Below the pieces are notes generated by a model. It made no database searches. It had not been told where the DNA came from and saw only the letters and a program-made list of their open reading frames with translations. DNA of 43,370 nt from Vitreoscilla sp. GTDB taxonomy: Bacteria; Pseudomonadota; Gammaproteobacteria; Burkholderiales; Burkholderiaceae_C. Every line of letters begins with the position of its first letter. Position 1 is the stretch's first letter. The stretch is taken from NCBI GenBank assembly GCA_018780145.1, contig JADMKA010000171.1, forward strand, positions 1-43,370. The letters run 5' to 3'. Shown here piece after piece: positions 9,357 through 17,355 of this stretch. The translations under genes were made by a program, and so were the position numbers.

Positions 9357-10474
9357 CGGCATGTTGAAGCCATGGCAGGGGCACCCGAGGCCAGCGACAA
9401 GTCGGCGAAGCGCTGGAAGTGCGCGTCGCGGCTGCCGAACAAGGCGTTGATGACCATCACGCGGCGGAAGTGGTGGCTGACATCCAGCTCCTCGGTGATG
9501 CCGACGCCACCATGCAGCTGCACCGCCTCGTTGGCCACGCGGCGCGCGGCGGCGCCGATGTAGGCCCGCGCACCGCTGATCAGGCGGGCACGCTCCGGTG
9601 CCGGCTCGCCCATCGCACCCTGCGCGGCGCGCAGCAGCGCGCGCGACTCCTCCTGCAGCAGGAACAGGTCGACCATGCGGTGCTGCACGGCCTGGTTGCT
9701 GCCGATGGTCTTGCCGAACTGCTGGCGCACCTTGAGGTAGGCGAGCGTGGTGGCGATCAGGCTGCGGATCACGCCCAGGGCCTCGGCGCACAGCGCCACG
9801 GCGGCTTCGTCGTGGGCCTGGGCGATGGCCTGCGCCGCGTCACCCGCGTCCAGCCGCTCGACGGCTGCGCCATCGAAGTGCAGCCTGGCAGCCCCGCGGC
9901 CGTCCACCAGGCGGTAGGCGTGGCGGCGCACGCCGCGCGCCCCGGGCTCGACCAGGCACAGCACGGGGGCGCCACCGGCATCGGCGTCGCGGGCACTGAC
10001 GATCAGCCGGCCGGCCACGTCGCCGTGCAGCACATTGAGCTTGCCGCCGTGCAGTTGGCCGCCGCGCAGCGCGCAGCCGGTGGCCTCGGCGGGGTTGTCG
10101 TCGCAGGCGTAGGCGAGTTTCAGCGAACCATCGGCCAGGGCGGGCAGCAGCGCGGCCTGCTGCGCTGCGCTGCCGGCGGCCCGCACGAGACCGGTGCCGA
10201 GCACGGCGCTGGCCAGCAGCGGCTCCATCAGCAGCCGCTCGCCGACGAGCTCCATCACCGCACCGATGGCAGCCGAGTCGGCGTCGATGCCACCCTGGTC
10301 CTCGGGCAGGCGCAGCGCCAGCCAGCCGAACTCGGCGTAGTGCGACCAGGCCGGCGCGCTGAAGCCCTCTGCGCCTTCCAGCACCGCCGCGCGCTGGGCG
10401 AAGCCGTAGTGCTCGGCCGTGTAGCGCGCCACGCTGTCGCGCAGCATCTCGATGGTGTCTTGATCTGTGCTCAT
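9353..10474 (-). CDS. Acyl-CoA dehydrogenase, second (beta-like) subunit
   Basis: A 373-residue acyl-CoA dehydrogenase-fold protein. The C-terminal FAD-domain features are QQFGKTIGSNQAVQHRMVDL and LHGGVGITEE. The middle domain is degenerate, with no clear TEPxxGSD-type motif, and the usual catalytic-glutamate position is not evident. It directly follows a 402-residue dehydrogenase with ATGA overlaps on both sides. In steroid side-chain degradation such unequal pairs form alpha2beta2 enzymes (ChsE1-ChsE2, FadE26-FadE27, Scd1AB), with the FAD site shared between subunits. I infer the same here. Confidence 0.85.
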   Translation of the reverse strand: MSTDQDTIEMLRDSVARYTAEHYGFAQRAAVLEGAEGFSAPAWSHYAEFGWLALRLPEDQGGIDADSAAIGAVMELVGERLLMEPLLASAVLGTGLVRAAGSAAQQAALLPALADGSLKLAYACDDNPAEATGCALRGGQLHGGKLNVLHGDVAGRLIVSARDADAGGAPVLCLVEPGARGVRRHAYRLVDGRGAARLHFDGAAVERLDAGDAAQAIAQAHDEAAVALCAEALGVIRSLIATTLAYLKVRQQFGKTIGSNQAVQHRMVDLFLLQEESRALLRAAQGAMGEPAPERARLISGARAYIGAAARRVANEAVQLHGGVGITEELDVSHHFRRVMVINALFGSRDAHFQRFADLSLASGAPAMASTCR

Positions 10475-11679
10475 AGTCCGAGCACCGCCTTCGCCAGAAT
10501 GTTGCGCTGCACCTCGGACGAGCCGCCGAAGACGGTGGCGGCGCGGTTGTAGAGATGCTCCTTGACGATGCCGCCAGCGTCGTCGGGGCCGAGCGGCGGC
10601 AGGCCGGCGTGGTGCAGCGCGGCCGTGTCGTAGGCAACGCCGGCGGGGCCCAGCGTGTCGATCAGGGTCTCGGCGATGTCCTGGTACAGCTCCGTGCCAC
10701 GCACCTTGATCAGCGCGGCCTCGGCGCCGCTTTCCGCACCGTTCATCACCGCCTCCATCGCCTGGTAGGCGGCGGCTTCGAGGGCGAGAAAGCGCAGCTC
10801 GAACTCGCCCAGGCGCTGGCGCAGCGAAGGCTGATCGATCCAGGCGCCGCCGCCCGGTACGCAGGTCTCGGCGGCCAGGCGCTTCAGCCGTTGCAGCACG
10901 TGGTGGGCCATGCCGACGATGGCACCGGCGCTGCGCTCGTTGCGCAGCAGGAACTTGGCATAAGCCCAGCCCGCGCCCTCGGTGCCCACCAGGTTGTCCA
11001 CCGGCACGCGCACGTCGTCCAGCCAGACCTCGTTGACATGGTGGTAGCCGTCCATCGTGCGGATCGGCTTCACGGTGATGCCGGGGCTGCGCATGTCGAT
11101 GAGCAGGAAGGAGATGCCGTCTTGCGGGCGGCCGTCCCGGCTCGTTCTGACGAGGCAGAACAGCCAGTCGGCCCATTGCGCGTAGGTGGTCCAGACTTTC
11201 TGGCCGCTGACGCGGTAGTGCCCGCCGTCGCGCACGGCCTCGGTGCGCAGTGCAGCGAGGTCCGAGCCGGCGCCCGGCTCGGAATAGCCCTGGGCCCAGA
11301 AATCTTCGCTGCTGACGATGCGCGGCAGGAAGCGCCGCTTCTGCGCCTCGCTGCCGTAGGTGTAGATGACCGGCCCGACGTACTTCACGCCGAACGGGAT
11401 CACCCACGGGCAGCCGTGACGCGCCAGCTCGTCCTCGAAGGCAAAGCGCTCCAGCGCCGACCAGCCGGCGCCGCCGTAGGCCTGAGGCCAATGGCCGACC
11501 ACCCAGCCCTGCTGCTGCAGCAAGCGCATCCACTGCAGGTAGTCGGCCTTGTCCAGCACCTGGTGGCGTTCGGAGCGCTGCCGCAGCGACGCCGGCAACA
11601 CCTCTTCGCAGAAGCGGCGGATGTCCGCGCGCAGGCCCTGCGCACGCGAGCGGGCGGTGGCCACCGCGCTGGCCGTCAT
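10471..11679 (-). CDS. Acyl-CoA dehydrogenase, first (alpha-like) subunit
   Basis: A 402-residue acyl-CoA dehydrogenase. It has GYSEPGAGSDLAALRT (FAD/substrate loop), QKVWTTYAQWADW, RTMDGYHHVNEVWLDDVRVP, and the C-terminal FGGSSEVQRNIL. In medium-chain dehydrogenases the last motif reads YEGT with the catalytic Glu. Here that position is Gly, so the base must come from elsewhere, as in several ChsE/FadE-type enzymes. ATG at 11679 overlaps the TGA of the MDR gene (ATGA). It probably pairs with the next gene to desaturate a bulky CoA thioester (inference). Confidence 0.9.
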   Translation of the reverse strand: MTASAVATARSRAQGLRADIRRFCEEVLPASLRQRSERHQVLDKADYLQWMRLLQQQGWVVGHWPQAYGGAGWSALERFAFEDELARHGCPWVIPFGVKYVGPVIYTYGSEAQKRRFLPRIVSSEDFWAQGYSEPGAGSDLAALRTEAVRDGGHYRVSGQKVWTTYAQWADWLFCLVRTSRDGRPQDGISFLLIDMRSPGITVKPIRTMDGYHHVNEVWLDDVRVPVDNLVGTEGAGWAYAKFLLRNERSAGAIVGMAHHVLQRLKRLAAETCVPGGGAWIDQPSLRQRLGEFELRFLALEAAAYQAMEAVMNGAESGAEAALIKVRGTELYQDIAETLIDTLGPAGVAYDTAALHHAGLPPLGPDDAGGIVKEHLYNRAATVFGGSSEVQRNILAKAVLGL

Positions 11680-12692
11680 GCGAGGCGCTCCGGCGACAGG
11701 CGCAGCAGCTGCACGCCCAGGTTGCGGCCATGGAACAGGCGGTCCAGCGCGACGGTCAGATGCTCGAGCCCGTCGAGGATGTCGATGCGGTACTTGAGCT
11801 TGCCTTCGAGCACCAGGGCCTGCAGCCGTGACGCCACCTCGGCGTAGCGGTGGAAATGGTCGCGCACCAGGAAGCCCTCCAGGCGTGCGGCCTTGGTCAC
11901 CAGCCGCATCAGCGCATTGGCGCTTTGCGTGCCGCCAGCGTTGTAGCTGGCCACCATGCCGCACAGCGCGATGCGGGCGTGGTCGTTGAGGCGCTCCATC
12001 AGCAGGTCCAGCACCGGGCCGCCGACGTTCTCGAACACCATGTCGATGCCGCCGGGGCACAGCGCGTCGAGCCGTGCGGCGACGTCGTCGGCCTTGTAAT
12101 CGATGGTCGCGGCGATGCCGCATTCCTCGCGCAGCCAGCGGCACTTGTCGGGCCCGCCGGCGATGCCGACGACGCGCAGGCCGAGCCCGGCGCCGAGCTG
12201 GCAGACCAGCGAGCCGACGCTGCCGGCCGCCGCGGTGACCACCAGCGTCTGGCCCGGCTGCGGGCGACAGACCTCGTGCAGGCCGGCCCAGGCCGTGAGG
12301 CCCTGCACGTCGAGCACGCTGCGGTAGGCCGCCAGCGGCACCTCCGGGTGCGGTGCAAGCGGCATCAGCTGCGCCGCGGGCGCGGTGAACCACTCCTGGC
12401 AGCCGCCCATGCCGTTGACATAGGTGCCCACCGGCAGGGCGGGGTCGTCCGAGGCCTCGACGACGCCGAGCGTGATGCCCATCATGGTCTCACCCAGCGG
12501 CTGGGCCGGCACGTAGCTGTCCTCCTCGTTCATCCACAGGCGCATCGCCGGCGGGACGAGCAGGTAGATATTGCGCACCAGCACCTCGCCCGCGCCGGGG
12601 ATGGGCCGCGCCACGCTGCGCAGCTGAAGGTGCTGGCCGGTCACCTCGGCCTGCGGCCGCTCGCGCAGGATCCATTGGCGGTTGTGCGTCAT
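11676..12692 (-). CDS. MDR-family NADP-dependent oxidoreductase (first copy)
   Basis: A 338-residue zinc-free medium-chain reductase with VTAAAGSVGSLVCQ as the nucleotide-binding motif, then GIAGGPDKC, VFENVGG and CGMVASYN. It is paralogous to the protein encoded at 4506-5516 but clearly diverged, so the two probably have different substrates. It begins at ATG 12692, overlapping the TGA of Rieske oxygenase 1. A long in-frame extension upstream (to 15134) is only a shadow frame. A likely role is reduction of an enone or alpha,beta-unsaturated CoA intermediate. This is a family-level inference. Confidence 0.88.
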   Translation of the reverse strand: MTHNRQWILRERPQAEVTGQHLQLRSVARPIPGAGEVLVRNIYLLVPPAMRLWMNEEDSYVPAQPLGETMMGITLGVVEASDDPALPVGTYVNGMGGCQEWFTAPAAQLMPLAPHPEVPLAAYRSVLDVQGLTAWAGLHEVCRPQPGQTLVVTAAAGSVGSLVCQLGAGLGLRVVGIAGGPDKCRWLREECGIAATIDYKADDVAARLDALCPGGIDMVFENVGGPVLDLLMERLNDHARIALCGMVASYNAGGTQSANALMRLVTKAARLEGFLVRDHFHRYAEVASRLQALVLEGKLKYRIDILDGLEHLTVALDRLFHGRNLGVQLLRLSPERLA

Positions 12693-14089
12693 GCCGCCGT
12701 GTCCAGCCCGAGGTACTTGTCGAGCGTGAGGTGGTGGTGCCGGATGCGGCTCTCCTGGTAGCTGGCCAGGCTGACCTGGCCGCGCTGGCTGGCGCGCATG
12801 CCCTTCATCATGTAGGGCAGGTTGCGCATGTCTTCCTCGAACACGGGGCCCAGCGCGCCGATCTCGGGCGCGGCGGTGAACGGCTGGTCGTCGCCCAGGC
12901 GGTTCAGTGGCGCGGCCGGCGGGCAGGCACTGCCCGCGGGGTAGCGGCCGAGCAGGTAGACGTCGAACAGGCAGTGGTCCTGGTCGTCGCCGTCGGGGAT
13001 CACGCGGTAGACGATGTTGCCGAAGTAGCCGGCCCAGACCTGGAAGTTGGGGAACACCGAGTACAGGATCGCGTCTTCCAGCTCGGCCAGCGTGGCGTCG
13101 GACAGATCGGCCCCCGCGGCGGCGGCGTAGGCCTGGCGGTTCAGCTCGCCCACGTACTTGCGGGCCGACATGCCCTCGGGCAACGCGTGGCGCGAGCCGT
13201 CGGTCTCCGACATGCGGCCCGACAGCGCGAGGATGTCGTTCAGCGTGGTCGTGTCGTCGACACCGCCCAGGTTGGGGCTGACCACACCCATCGGCGTGAT
13301 GGCGCGCGCGATGTGGTCGCCGAAGACGTCGTACTGGCTGTCCACGTCGCCGGTGAAGGTCATGATGCCGGGGTGGGTGACCTTGGTGTGCATGGCCTCG
13401 AAGAAGGCCTCTTGCGCCACCTTCCAGTTGCAGGCGATGCGGCGCTGGACATGGGCGATCGAGACCGAGCGGTCCATCAGGTAGCGCTCGAAGTGCGAGG
13501 GCAGCACGCCCAGGTGCTCCAGCAGGGTGGGCGCGTCCGGATCGAAGTTGATGAAGACGAAGCCTGCCCAGCTCTCGACGCGCACCTGCGGCAGGTCGAG
13601 CTTGGCGTCGTCCAGCTGAGGGAAGTCCCAGCTGCAGGGTTTGCTCTTGAAGCGGCCCTGGATGTCCCAGGTGAAACCGTGGAAGGGGCACTTGAGCTGG
13701 CCGGCGCTGCCGCTCTGGTTGCGCAGCGTGCGGCCGCGGTGCAGGCAGGAGTTGTAGAAGCCGCGGATCACGCCGTCGTCGCCGCGCATCACGATCACCG
13801 AGCGGTCGACGATGTCGTAGACCACGTGGTCGCCGGAGCGGGGAATCTCTTCCTCGCGTGCGACGAACTGCCAGGCCTTGGGCCAGAGCTTCTCGGCCTC
13901 CAGGCGGTGGAAGGCGTGCGAGGTGTAGCGCGCGACGTCCAGGTCTTCGTTGCCGAAGTTCGGTGGGGCGGGCTTCAGGAAGGCGGGCACCTCGACGGTC
14001 TCTTCGGCCAGCAGTTGCTGGAAGCGCTGCGGGTCGCCGGCCGTTTCGGGCGGGCGCACGAAGATGTCCTGGGCCAGTGGTTTGTTCAT
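12689..14089 (-). CDS. Rieske non-heme iron oxygenase, alpha subunit (first copy)
   Basis: A 466-residue terminal oxygenase. Rieske ligands are C115-x-H117 and C134-x2-H137. Iron ligands are H234 and H239 in AMHTKVTH. The catalytic domain is larger than in the second oxygenase of this locus and the two are not close copies. ATG at 14089 has GGAGA about 7 nt upstream, and an 18-bp gap separates it from the aldolase-like gene. It overlaps the next gene (MDR 1) by 4 bp. Homology type: aromatic-ring-hydroxylating or KshA-like monooxygenases. No beta subunit gene is nearby. Confidence 0.92.
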   Translation of the reverse strand: MNKPLAQDIFVRPPETAGDPQRFQQLLAEETVEVPAFLKPAPPNFGNEDLDVARYTSHAFHRLEAEKLWPKAWQFVAREEEIPRSGDHVVYDIVDRSVIVMRGDDGVIRGFYNSCLHRGRTLRNQSGSAGQLKCPFHGFTWDIQGRFKSKPCSWDFPQLDDAKLDLPQVRVESWAGFVFINFDPDAPTLLEHLGVLPSHFERYLMDRSVSIAHVQRRIACNWKVAQEAFFEAMHTKVTHPGIMTFTGDVDSQYDVFGDHIARAITPMGVVSPNLGGVDDTTTLNDILALSGRMSETDGSRHALPEGMSARKYVGELNRQAYAAAAGADLSDATLAELEDAILYSVFPNFQVWAGYFGNIVYRVIPDGDDQDHCLFDVYLLGRYPAGSACPPAAPLNRLGDDQPFTAAPEIGALGPVFEEDMRNLPYMMKGMRASQRGQVSLASYQESRIRHHHLTLDKYLGLDTAA

Positions 14090-14107
14090 GGTTTGTCTCC
14101 GGTGGGG

Positions 14108-15256
14108 TCAGGTCTGGAGAATCGTCACGGCGCTCACGCCGGGGGCGCCGTAGACATGCGTGTAGCCCAGGCGCGGCTCGCCCGGCACCTGGCGCGCGCC
14201 GGCCTGGCCGCGCAGCTGCGTGCACACCTCGACAACCTGGCGCAGGCCCGAGGCGCCGACCGGCTCGCCGTTGGCCAGGCAACCGCCGTCGGTGTTGATG
14301 GGCAGCCGGCCGCCGATCTCGGTGTCGCCGCGTTCGAGCAGCGCGAGCTGTTCGCCGTGTTCGCAGAAGCCGTTCTCGGCCATGTGGATCAGCTCGGAGC
14401 CGCTGTCGGTGTCCTGGATCTGGATCACGTCGATGTCGGCCGGGCCGACGCCGGCCTGCTCGTAGGCGGCGTTCGAGGCGGTCACCGTCGGGGCGGGCGC
14501 GCCAACAGCCGCCAGGCTGGGGCTGAAGACCTCGAACGAGCCGTGGTGCCGGCTGCGCATCAGCGCGGCCTTCACGAGCACCGGGTGGCGCGTGTACTTG
14601 TGTGCCGAGCGGGCGCTGCACAGCACCAGTGCGGCGCCGCCCTCGGCCGGGCTGCAGAACATGTACTTGCGCAGCGGCAGGTTGACCGGCATCGAGGCGG
14701 CGATCTCGTCCGCGCTGATCGCCTGCCGGCGCCAGGCGCGCGGGTTCAGCGCGCCGTTGCGGAAGGCCCGCTCGGCCACCAGCGCGAGTGCGCGCTCGGG
14801 CACGCCGTGCTCGTGCAGGTAGCGCTGGGTCTTCAGGGCGAAGAACTGGGTGGTCAGCATCAGGCCGGTCTGGCCGTACCAGTCTTCCAGGCCCCAGTCG
14901 GCCGGCTGGGCGTTGAAGGCGCCGCGCGGGTGCTTGTCGAAGCCGACCGCCACGCCGATCTCGGCCACGCCCGAGCGGATGGCCGCCACCACGCTGGCCA
15001 GCGCGCTGCCGCCGGTGGCGCAGCCGTTGGCCACGTTGACGAAGGGAATGCCCGTCAGGCCCAGCAGATTGCCCAGCGCGTCGGCGTTGCCGGCGTCCTG
15101 GCTGCCACCGTAGGCCACGCCGACGGCGCTCCACGGCACCCCGGCATCGGCCAGCGCCTCGCGCACGGCAACGGCGCCTTGCTCGACGCCGGACAAGGCG
15201 TCGGTGCGGCCGAAGGGGTGCAGGCCGATGCCGATGATGGCGACGTCGTCGTTCAT
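14108..15256 (-). CDS. Thiolase-like lipid-transfer protein (SCPx/Ltp2 type), probable retro-aldolase
   Basis: A 382-residue thiolase-fold protein. It keeps a Cys in NGCATGGSAL, but the canonical GHPxGxTG motif reads GEPVGASG (His replaced by Glu), and the C-terminal CxGxG cysteine is absent (VYGAPGVSAV instead). These losses are typical of SCP2-thiolase relatives such as Ltp2, Sal1 and IpfD, which cleave beta-hydroxy acyl-CoA side chains by retro-aldol reaction together with a DUF35 partner. The DUF35 gene is immediately upstream with a 4-bp ATGA overlap. I therefore expect a two-protein aldolase rather than a true thiolase. The start is ATG 15256. Confidence 0.88.
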   Translation of the reverse strand: MNDDVAIIGIGLHPFGRTDALSGVEQGAVAVREALADAGVPWSAVGVAYGGSQDAGNADALGNLLGLTGIPFVNVANGCATGGSALASVVAAIRSGVAEIGVAVGFDKHPRGAFNAQPADWGLEDWYGQTGLMLTTQFFALKTQRYLHEHGVPERALALVAERAFRNGALNPRAWRRQAISADEIAASMPVNLPLRKYMFCSPAEGGAALVLCSARSAHKYTRHPVLVKAALMRSRHHGSFEVFSPSLAAVGAPAPTVTASNAAYEQAGVGPADIDVIQIQDTDSGSELIHMAENGFCEHGEQLALLERGDTEIGGRLPINTDGGCLANGEPVGASGLRQVVEVCTQLRGQAGARQVPGEPRLGYTHVYGAPGVSAVTILQT

Positions 15257-15660
15257 GGCGCGGGCGCCTCGGGGGCGGGCTCGAAGGCGTAGGTGTGCAC
15301 CGGCTCGCCGGCCGGCGTGCGGCGGTAGGCGTCGAGCGTGAGGCGCATCGGCATGCCGATGCGCAGTTGCGCGGGGTCGGCCACCGTCAGGCGCGCCTCG
15401 ACCTTCAGGCCGTTGTCCAGTTCGACATAGCCCACGCCATAGGGCTGGAAGTCGGCGTCGCTGCTGTCGCCGTCGTAGGGTTGCTTGGGGCGAAAGCCCT
15501 GCACCGTCCAGGACCAGAGCCGGCCCTGGTGGCCGAGTGCGGTGTCGGTCAAGCCGGTGCCGCAGCAGCGCGTGCAGCCCCGAGCGCGCGGGAAGAACAG
15601 TTCGCCACATGCCACACAGCGGCTGCCGATCAGCGTCAGCGCGCCGTCCTGCCAGGTCAT
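15253..15660 (-). CDS. DUF35 zinc-ribbon/OB-fold protein, partner of the thiolase-like protein
   Basis: A 135-residue protein from ATG 15660. A zinc ribbon with two cysteine pairs (CVACG and CTRCC) is followed by an OB-fold. DUF35 proteins bind and complement thiolase-fold aldolases or synthases (ChsH2/Ltp2, IpfE/IpfD). An alternative start at ATG 15747 would add 29 residues, has a good AAGGGGG ribosome site and overlaps the TetR stop. However, its extra codons are AT-rich (TTT, TCT, TCA, AAA, ACT, CTT), unlike any neighbour, and contain the 18-bp operator. I prefer the shorter form with 15661-15743 as a promoter/operator leader. This remains unproven. Confidence 0.82.
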   Translation of the reverse strand: MTWQDGALTLIGSRCVACGELFFPRARGCTRCCGTGLTDTALGHQGRLWSWTVQGFRPKQPYDGDSSDADFQPYGVGYVELDNGLKVEARLTVADPAQLRIGMPMRLTLDAYRRTPAGEPVHTYAFEPAPEAPAP

Positions 15661-15673
15661 CACGTCGTTCGAC

Positions 15674-15691
15674 ACAAACGAAAGAGTTTGT
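15674..15691. promoter_or_regulatory. Operator copy 2: ACAAAC-GAAAGA-GTTTGT
   Basis: A perfect 6-bp inverted repeat with a 6-bp spacer, directly upstream of the likely DUF35 start (ATG 15660). Its arms match the copies at 20397-20414 (one mismatch there) and 25169-25186. The surrounding AT-rich stretch stands out in GC-rich DNA. Probable binding site of the TetR regulator encoded just upstream (inference). Confidence 0.7.
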
Positions 15692-15743
15692 TTGTTTGAA
15701 GATTCGACAAACGGCGTGCCTGCCGACGGACGCAGACTCCCGC

Positions 15744-16484
15744 TCATGCCGCCCCCTTCCGCGCCGCCAGGCCGCGCTGCAGCGCCTTGGCGCCGTGTGC
15801 TTCGGTGTAGGCGCGCTCGAACTCGCTCTGGGTGGTCTGGGCCAGCAGGTCGATCAGGCGCTGCAGGCGTGCGCCCTTGACATAGCCCACCGGATCCACC
15901 GCCACGCCCTGCAAGGTGGAGAAGATCAGGTCGCGCAGCACCTCGGCGGCGCCCTGCACGTCGCCCCAGAACGGGAAGTGGTCCAGGATGCTGGCGGAGA
16001 TCTTGGCGTCGAGCGCGCGCTCGAGCGGGGCCAGCGCGGCGCTCAGCGTCTTGTCGGCGCGCGCGCCGCGCAACAGCTCGTGCAGCGCGATGAACGAGGG
16101 CTTGGCGTAGTACTTCTGCAGGTGAACGATCGTGTCGCGCATGTCGCTGAGGTTCGGCAACGTGCCGGCGGGCACCTTGACCTTGCCCAGCGTCTCGTCG
16201 TACTCCTTGGCGCGCAGCTCCATGATGTACTGGGCCGCGGCGGTGAAGACCGCGGCGCGCGACTTGAAGTGGTGGGTCATCGCACCGCGTGACACGCCGG
16301 CCTGCTGGGCGATCCTGTCGGTGGTGGTTTGTGCATAGCCGAGCGTGATCAGGCACTGCATGGTGGCCTCGACCACCATGGTCTGGGTCAACAGGCTCTT
16401 CTCGGCTTGCCAGGTGCCATCGACGGTGTCGCGCAGGCGGGCGGGGCGGGTCTTCTTGGCGGCGGGGGTGGGCATGTTCGTCAT
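15744..16484 (-). CDS. TetR-family transcriptional regulator
   Basis: A 246-residue regulator. The N-terminal helix-turn-helix includes TTTDRIAQQAGVSRGAMTHH followed by FKSRAAVFTAAA, typical of TetR_N. The rest is an all-helical ligand-binding domain. Start at ATG 16484, with ATG 16475 as an alternative. A longer in-frame start at 16589 overlaps the SDR gene and is unlikely. It lies within the catabolic locus, 79 bp after the SDR gene, and is the only regulator there. I infer that it binds the three ACAAAC-N6-GTTTGT sites and responds to a CoA thioester or other pathway intermediate. Being in block B, it would control its own synthesis. Confidence 0.92.
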   Translation of the reverse strand: MTNMPTPAAKKTRPARLRDTVDGTWQAEKSLLTQTMVVEATMQCLITLGYAQTTTDRIAQQAGVSRGAMTHHFKSRAAVFTAAAQYIMELRAKEYDETLGKVKVPAGTLPNLSDMRDTIVHLQKYYAKPSFIALHELLRGARADKTLSAALAPLERALDAKISASILDHFPFWGDVQGAAEVLRDLIFSTLQGVAVDPVGYVKGARLQRLIDLLAQTTQSEFERAYTEAHGAKALQRGLAARKGAA

Positions 16485-16563
16485 CGTGATTGAGCGGGTG
16501 CTCCAACGCCGGTGCAGTGCGCCGTGGTGACCGGCAGCCCGGCGGTGGTTACCAGCCAAGCGG

Positions 16564-17355
16564 TCATGACAGGCGGATGGAGTGTCCATAGTCTACGGTC
16601 AGCACGGTGCCGTTCATGTACGAGGACGCGTCGCTGGCCAGCAGCAGCAGCGGGCCGTCCAGCTCTTCCAGCCGCCCCAGCCGCCCGGGCGGCAGCGCGG
16701 CGACCTCGCGCTGCCCCATCTCGGTTTCGAAGAAGGGGTTGGTCATCTCGGTCGGGAAGTAGCCCGGCGCGATGGCGTTGACGCGGATGTGGTGCGGCAG
16801 CAGATCCAGCGCCATGTACTGGGTCATGTGGATCATCGCGCCCTTGGTGGTGCCGTAGTTGACGAACATCGCCTTGGCCAGGTGGCCGAGGATGGAGGCG
16901 ATGTTGATGATCGAGCCGGGCTGCCCCTTGGCGATCAGGCGCCGGCTCATCTCGCGCGCCACGTAGAACGGGGCCGAGAGGTTCACGTCGAGCACCGAGT
17001 CCCACTGCTGGTTGCTCATCTCGGCGAAGGGCGCCGGCGCGGACAGGCCGGCGTTGTTGACCAGCACGTCGACGGTGCCGAGCTGGGCCTCGATGGCGTC
17101 GAAGCCAGCGCGCATCGAGGCCTGGTCGGTCACGTCCATCACGCAGGGCATGGCCTCGCCGCCAGCGGCGCGGATGGCCTCGGCCACCGCCTGCACCTTG
17201 TCGGCCCGGCGCGCCACGCAGGCCACCTTGGCGCCGGCGGCGGCCAGCACGGTGGCGAAGCGCTCGCCGAAGCCCGAGCTGGCGCCGGTGACCAGGGCCA
17301 CGCGGCCGGCAAGTGAGAACTTCAGTGTGGGATCGGGGCGGGGGGAGGTGGTCAT
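16564..17355 (-). CDS. Short-chain dehydrogenase/reductase (SDR)
   Basis: A 263-residue classical SDR. Cofactor motif VTGASSGFG near residue 20, NNAG near 100, a serine in INIASILGH, and catalytic Tyr and Lys in NYGTTKGAM. Arg residues after the second beta strand (ARRADK) suggest NADP preference. It would oxidise a secondary alcohol or reduce a ketone or hydroxyacyl-CoA. It starts at ATG 17355, overlapping the E2 stop (ATGA). It is the only SDR of the locus, so it may replace a 3-hydroxyacyl-CoA dehydrogenase (inference). Confidence 0.9.
   Translation of the reverse strand: MTTSPRPDPTLKFSLAGRVALVTGASSGFGERFATVLAAAGAKVACVARRADKVQAVAEAIRAAGGEAMPCVMDVTDQASMRAGFDAIEAQLGTVDVLVNNAGLSAPAPFAEMSNQQWDSVLDVNLSAPFYVAREMSRRLIAKGQPGSIINIASILGHLAKAMFVNYGTTKGAMIHMTQYMALDLLPHHIRVNAIAPGYFPTEMTNPFFETEMGQREVAALPPGRLGRLEELDGPLLLLASDASSYMNGTVLTVDYGHSIRLS

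Noticed and set aside
7386-9563. 725-codon ORF on the plus strand opposite the CoA ligase
   Set aside because: Low-complexity Arg/Ala/His-rich translation. The ligase on the minus strand has all ANL motifs.
12689-14089. Naming this oxygenase kshA (3-ketosteroid 9-alpha-hydroxylase)
   Set aside because: It is a single-subunit Rieske protein in a steroid-like context, but it is longer than typical KshA and no steroid-ring genes (kstD, hsa-type) are in the window.
12731-15292. 853-codon ORF on the plus strand opposite the Rieske/aldolase genes
   Set aside because: It is a shadow frame caused by high GC. Its translation is Ala/Val/Arg/Gln-rich without domains, and the minus-strand genes have complete catalytic motifs.
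16485-16563. Imperfect inverted repeat between the SDR and TetR genes as a terminator or operator
   Set aside because: The arms (GGTGACC and GGTTACC with GC-rich sequence between) pair poorly and no T tract follows.
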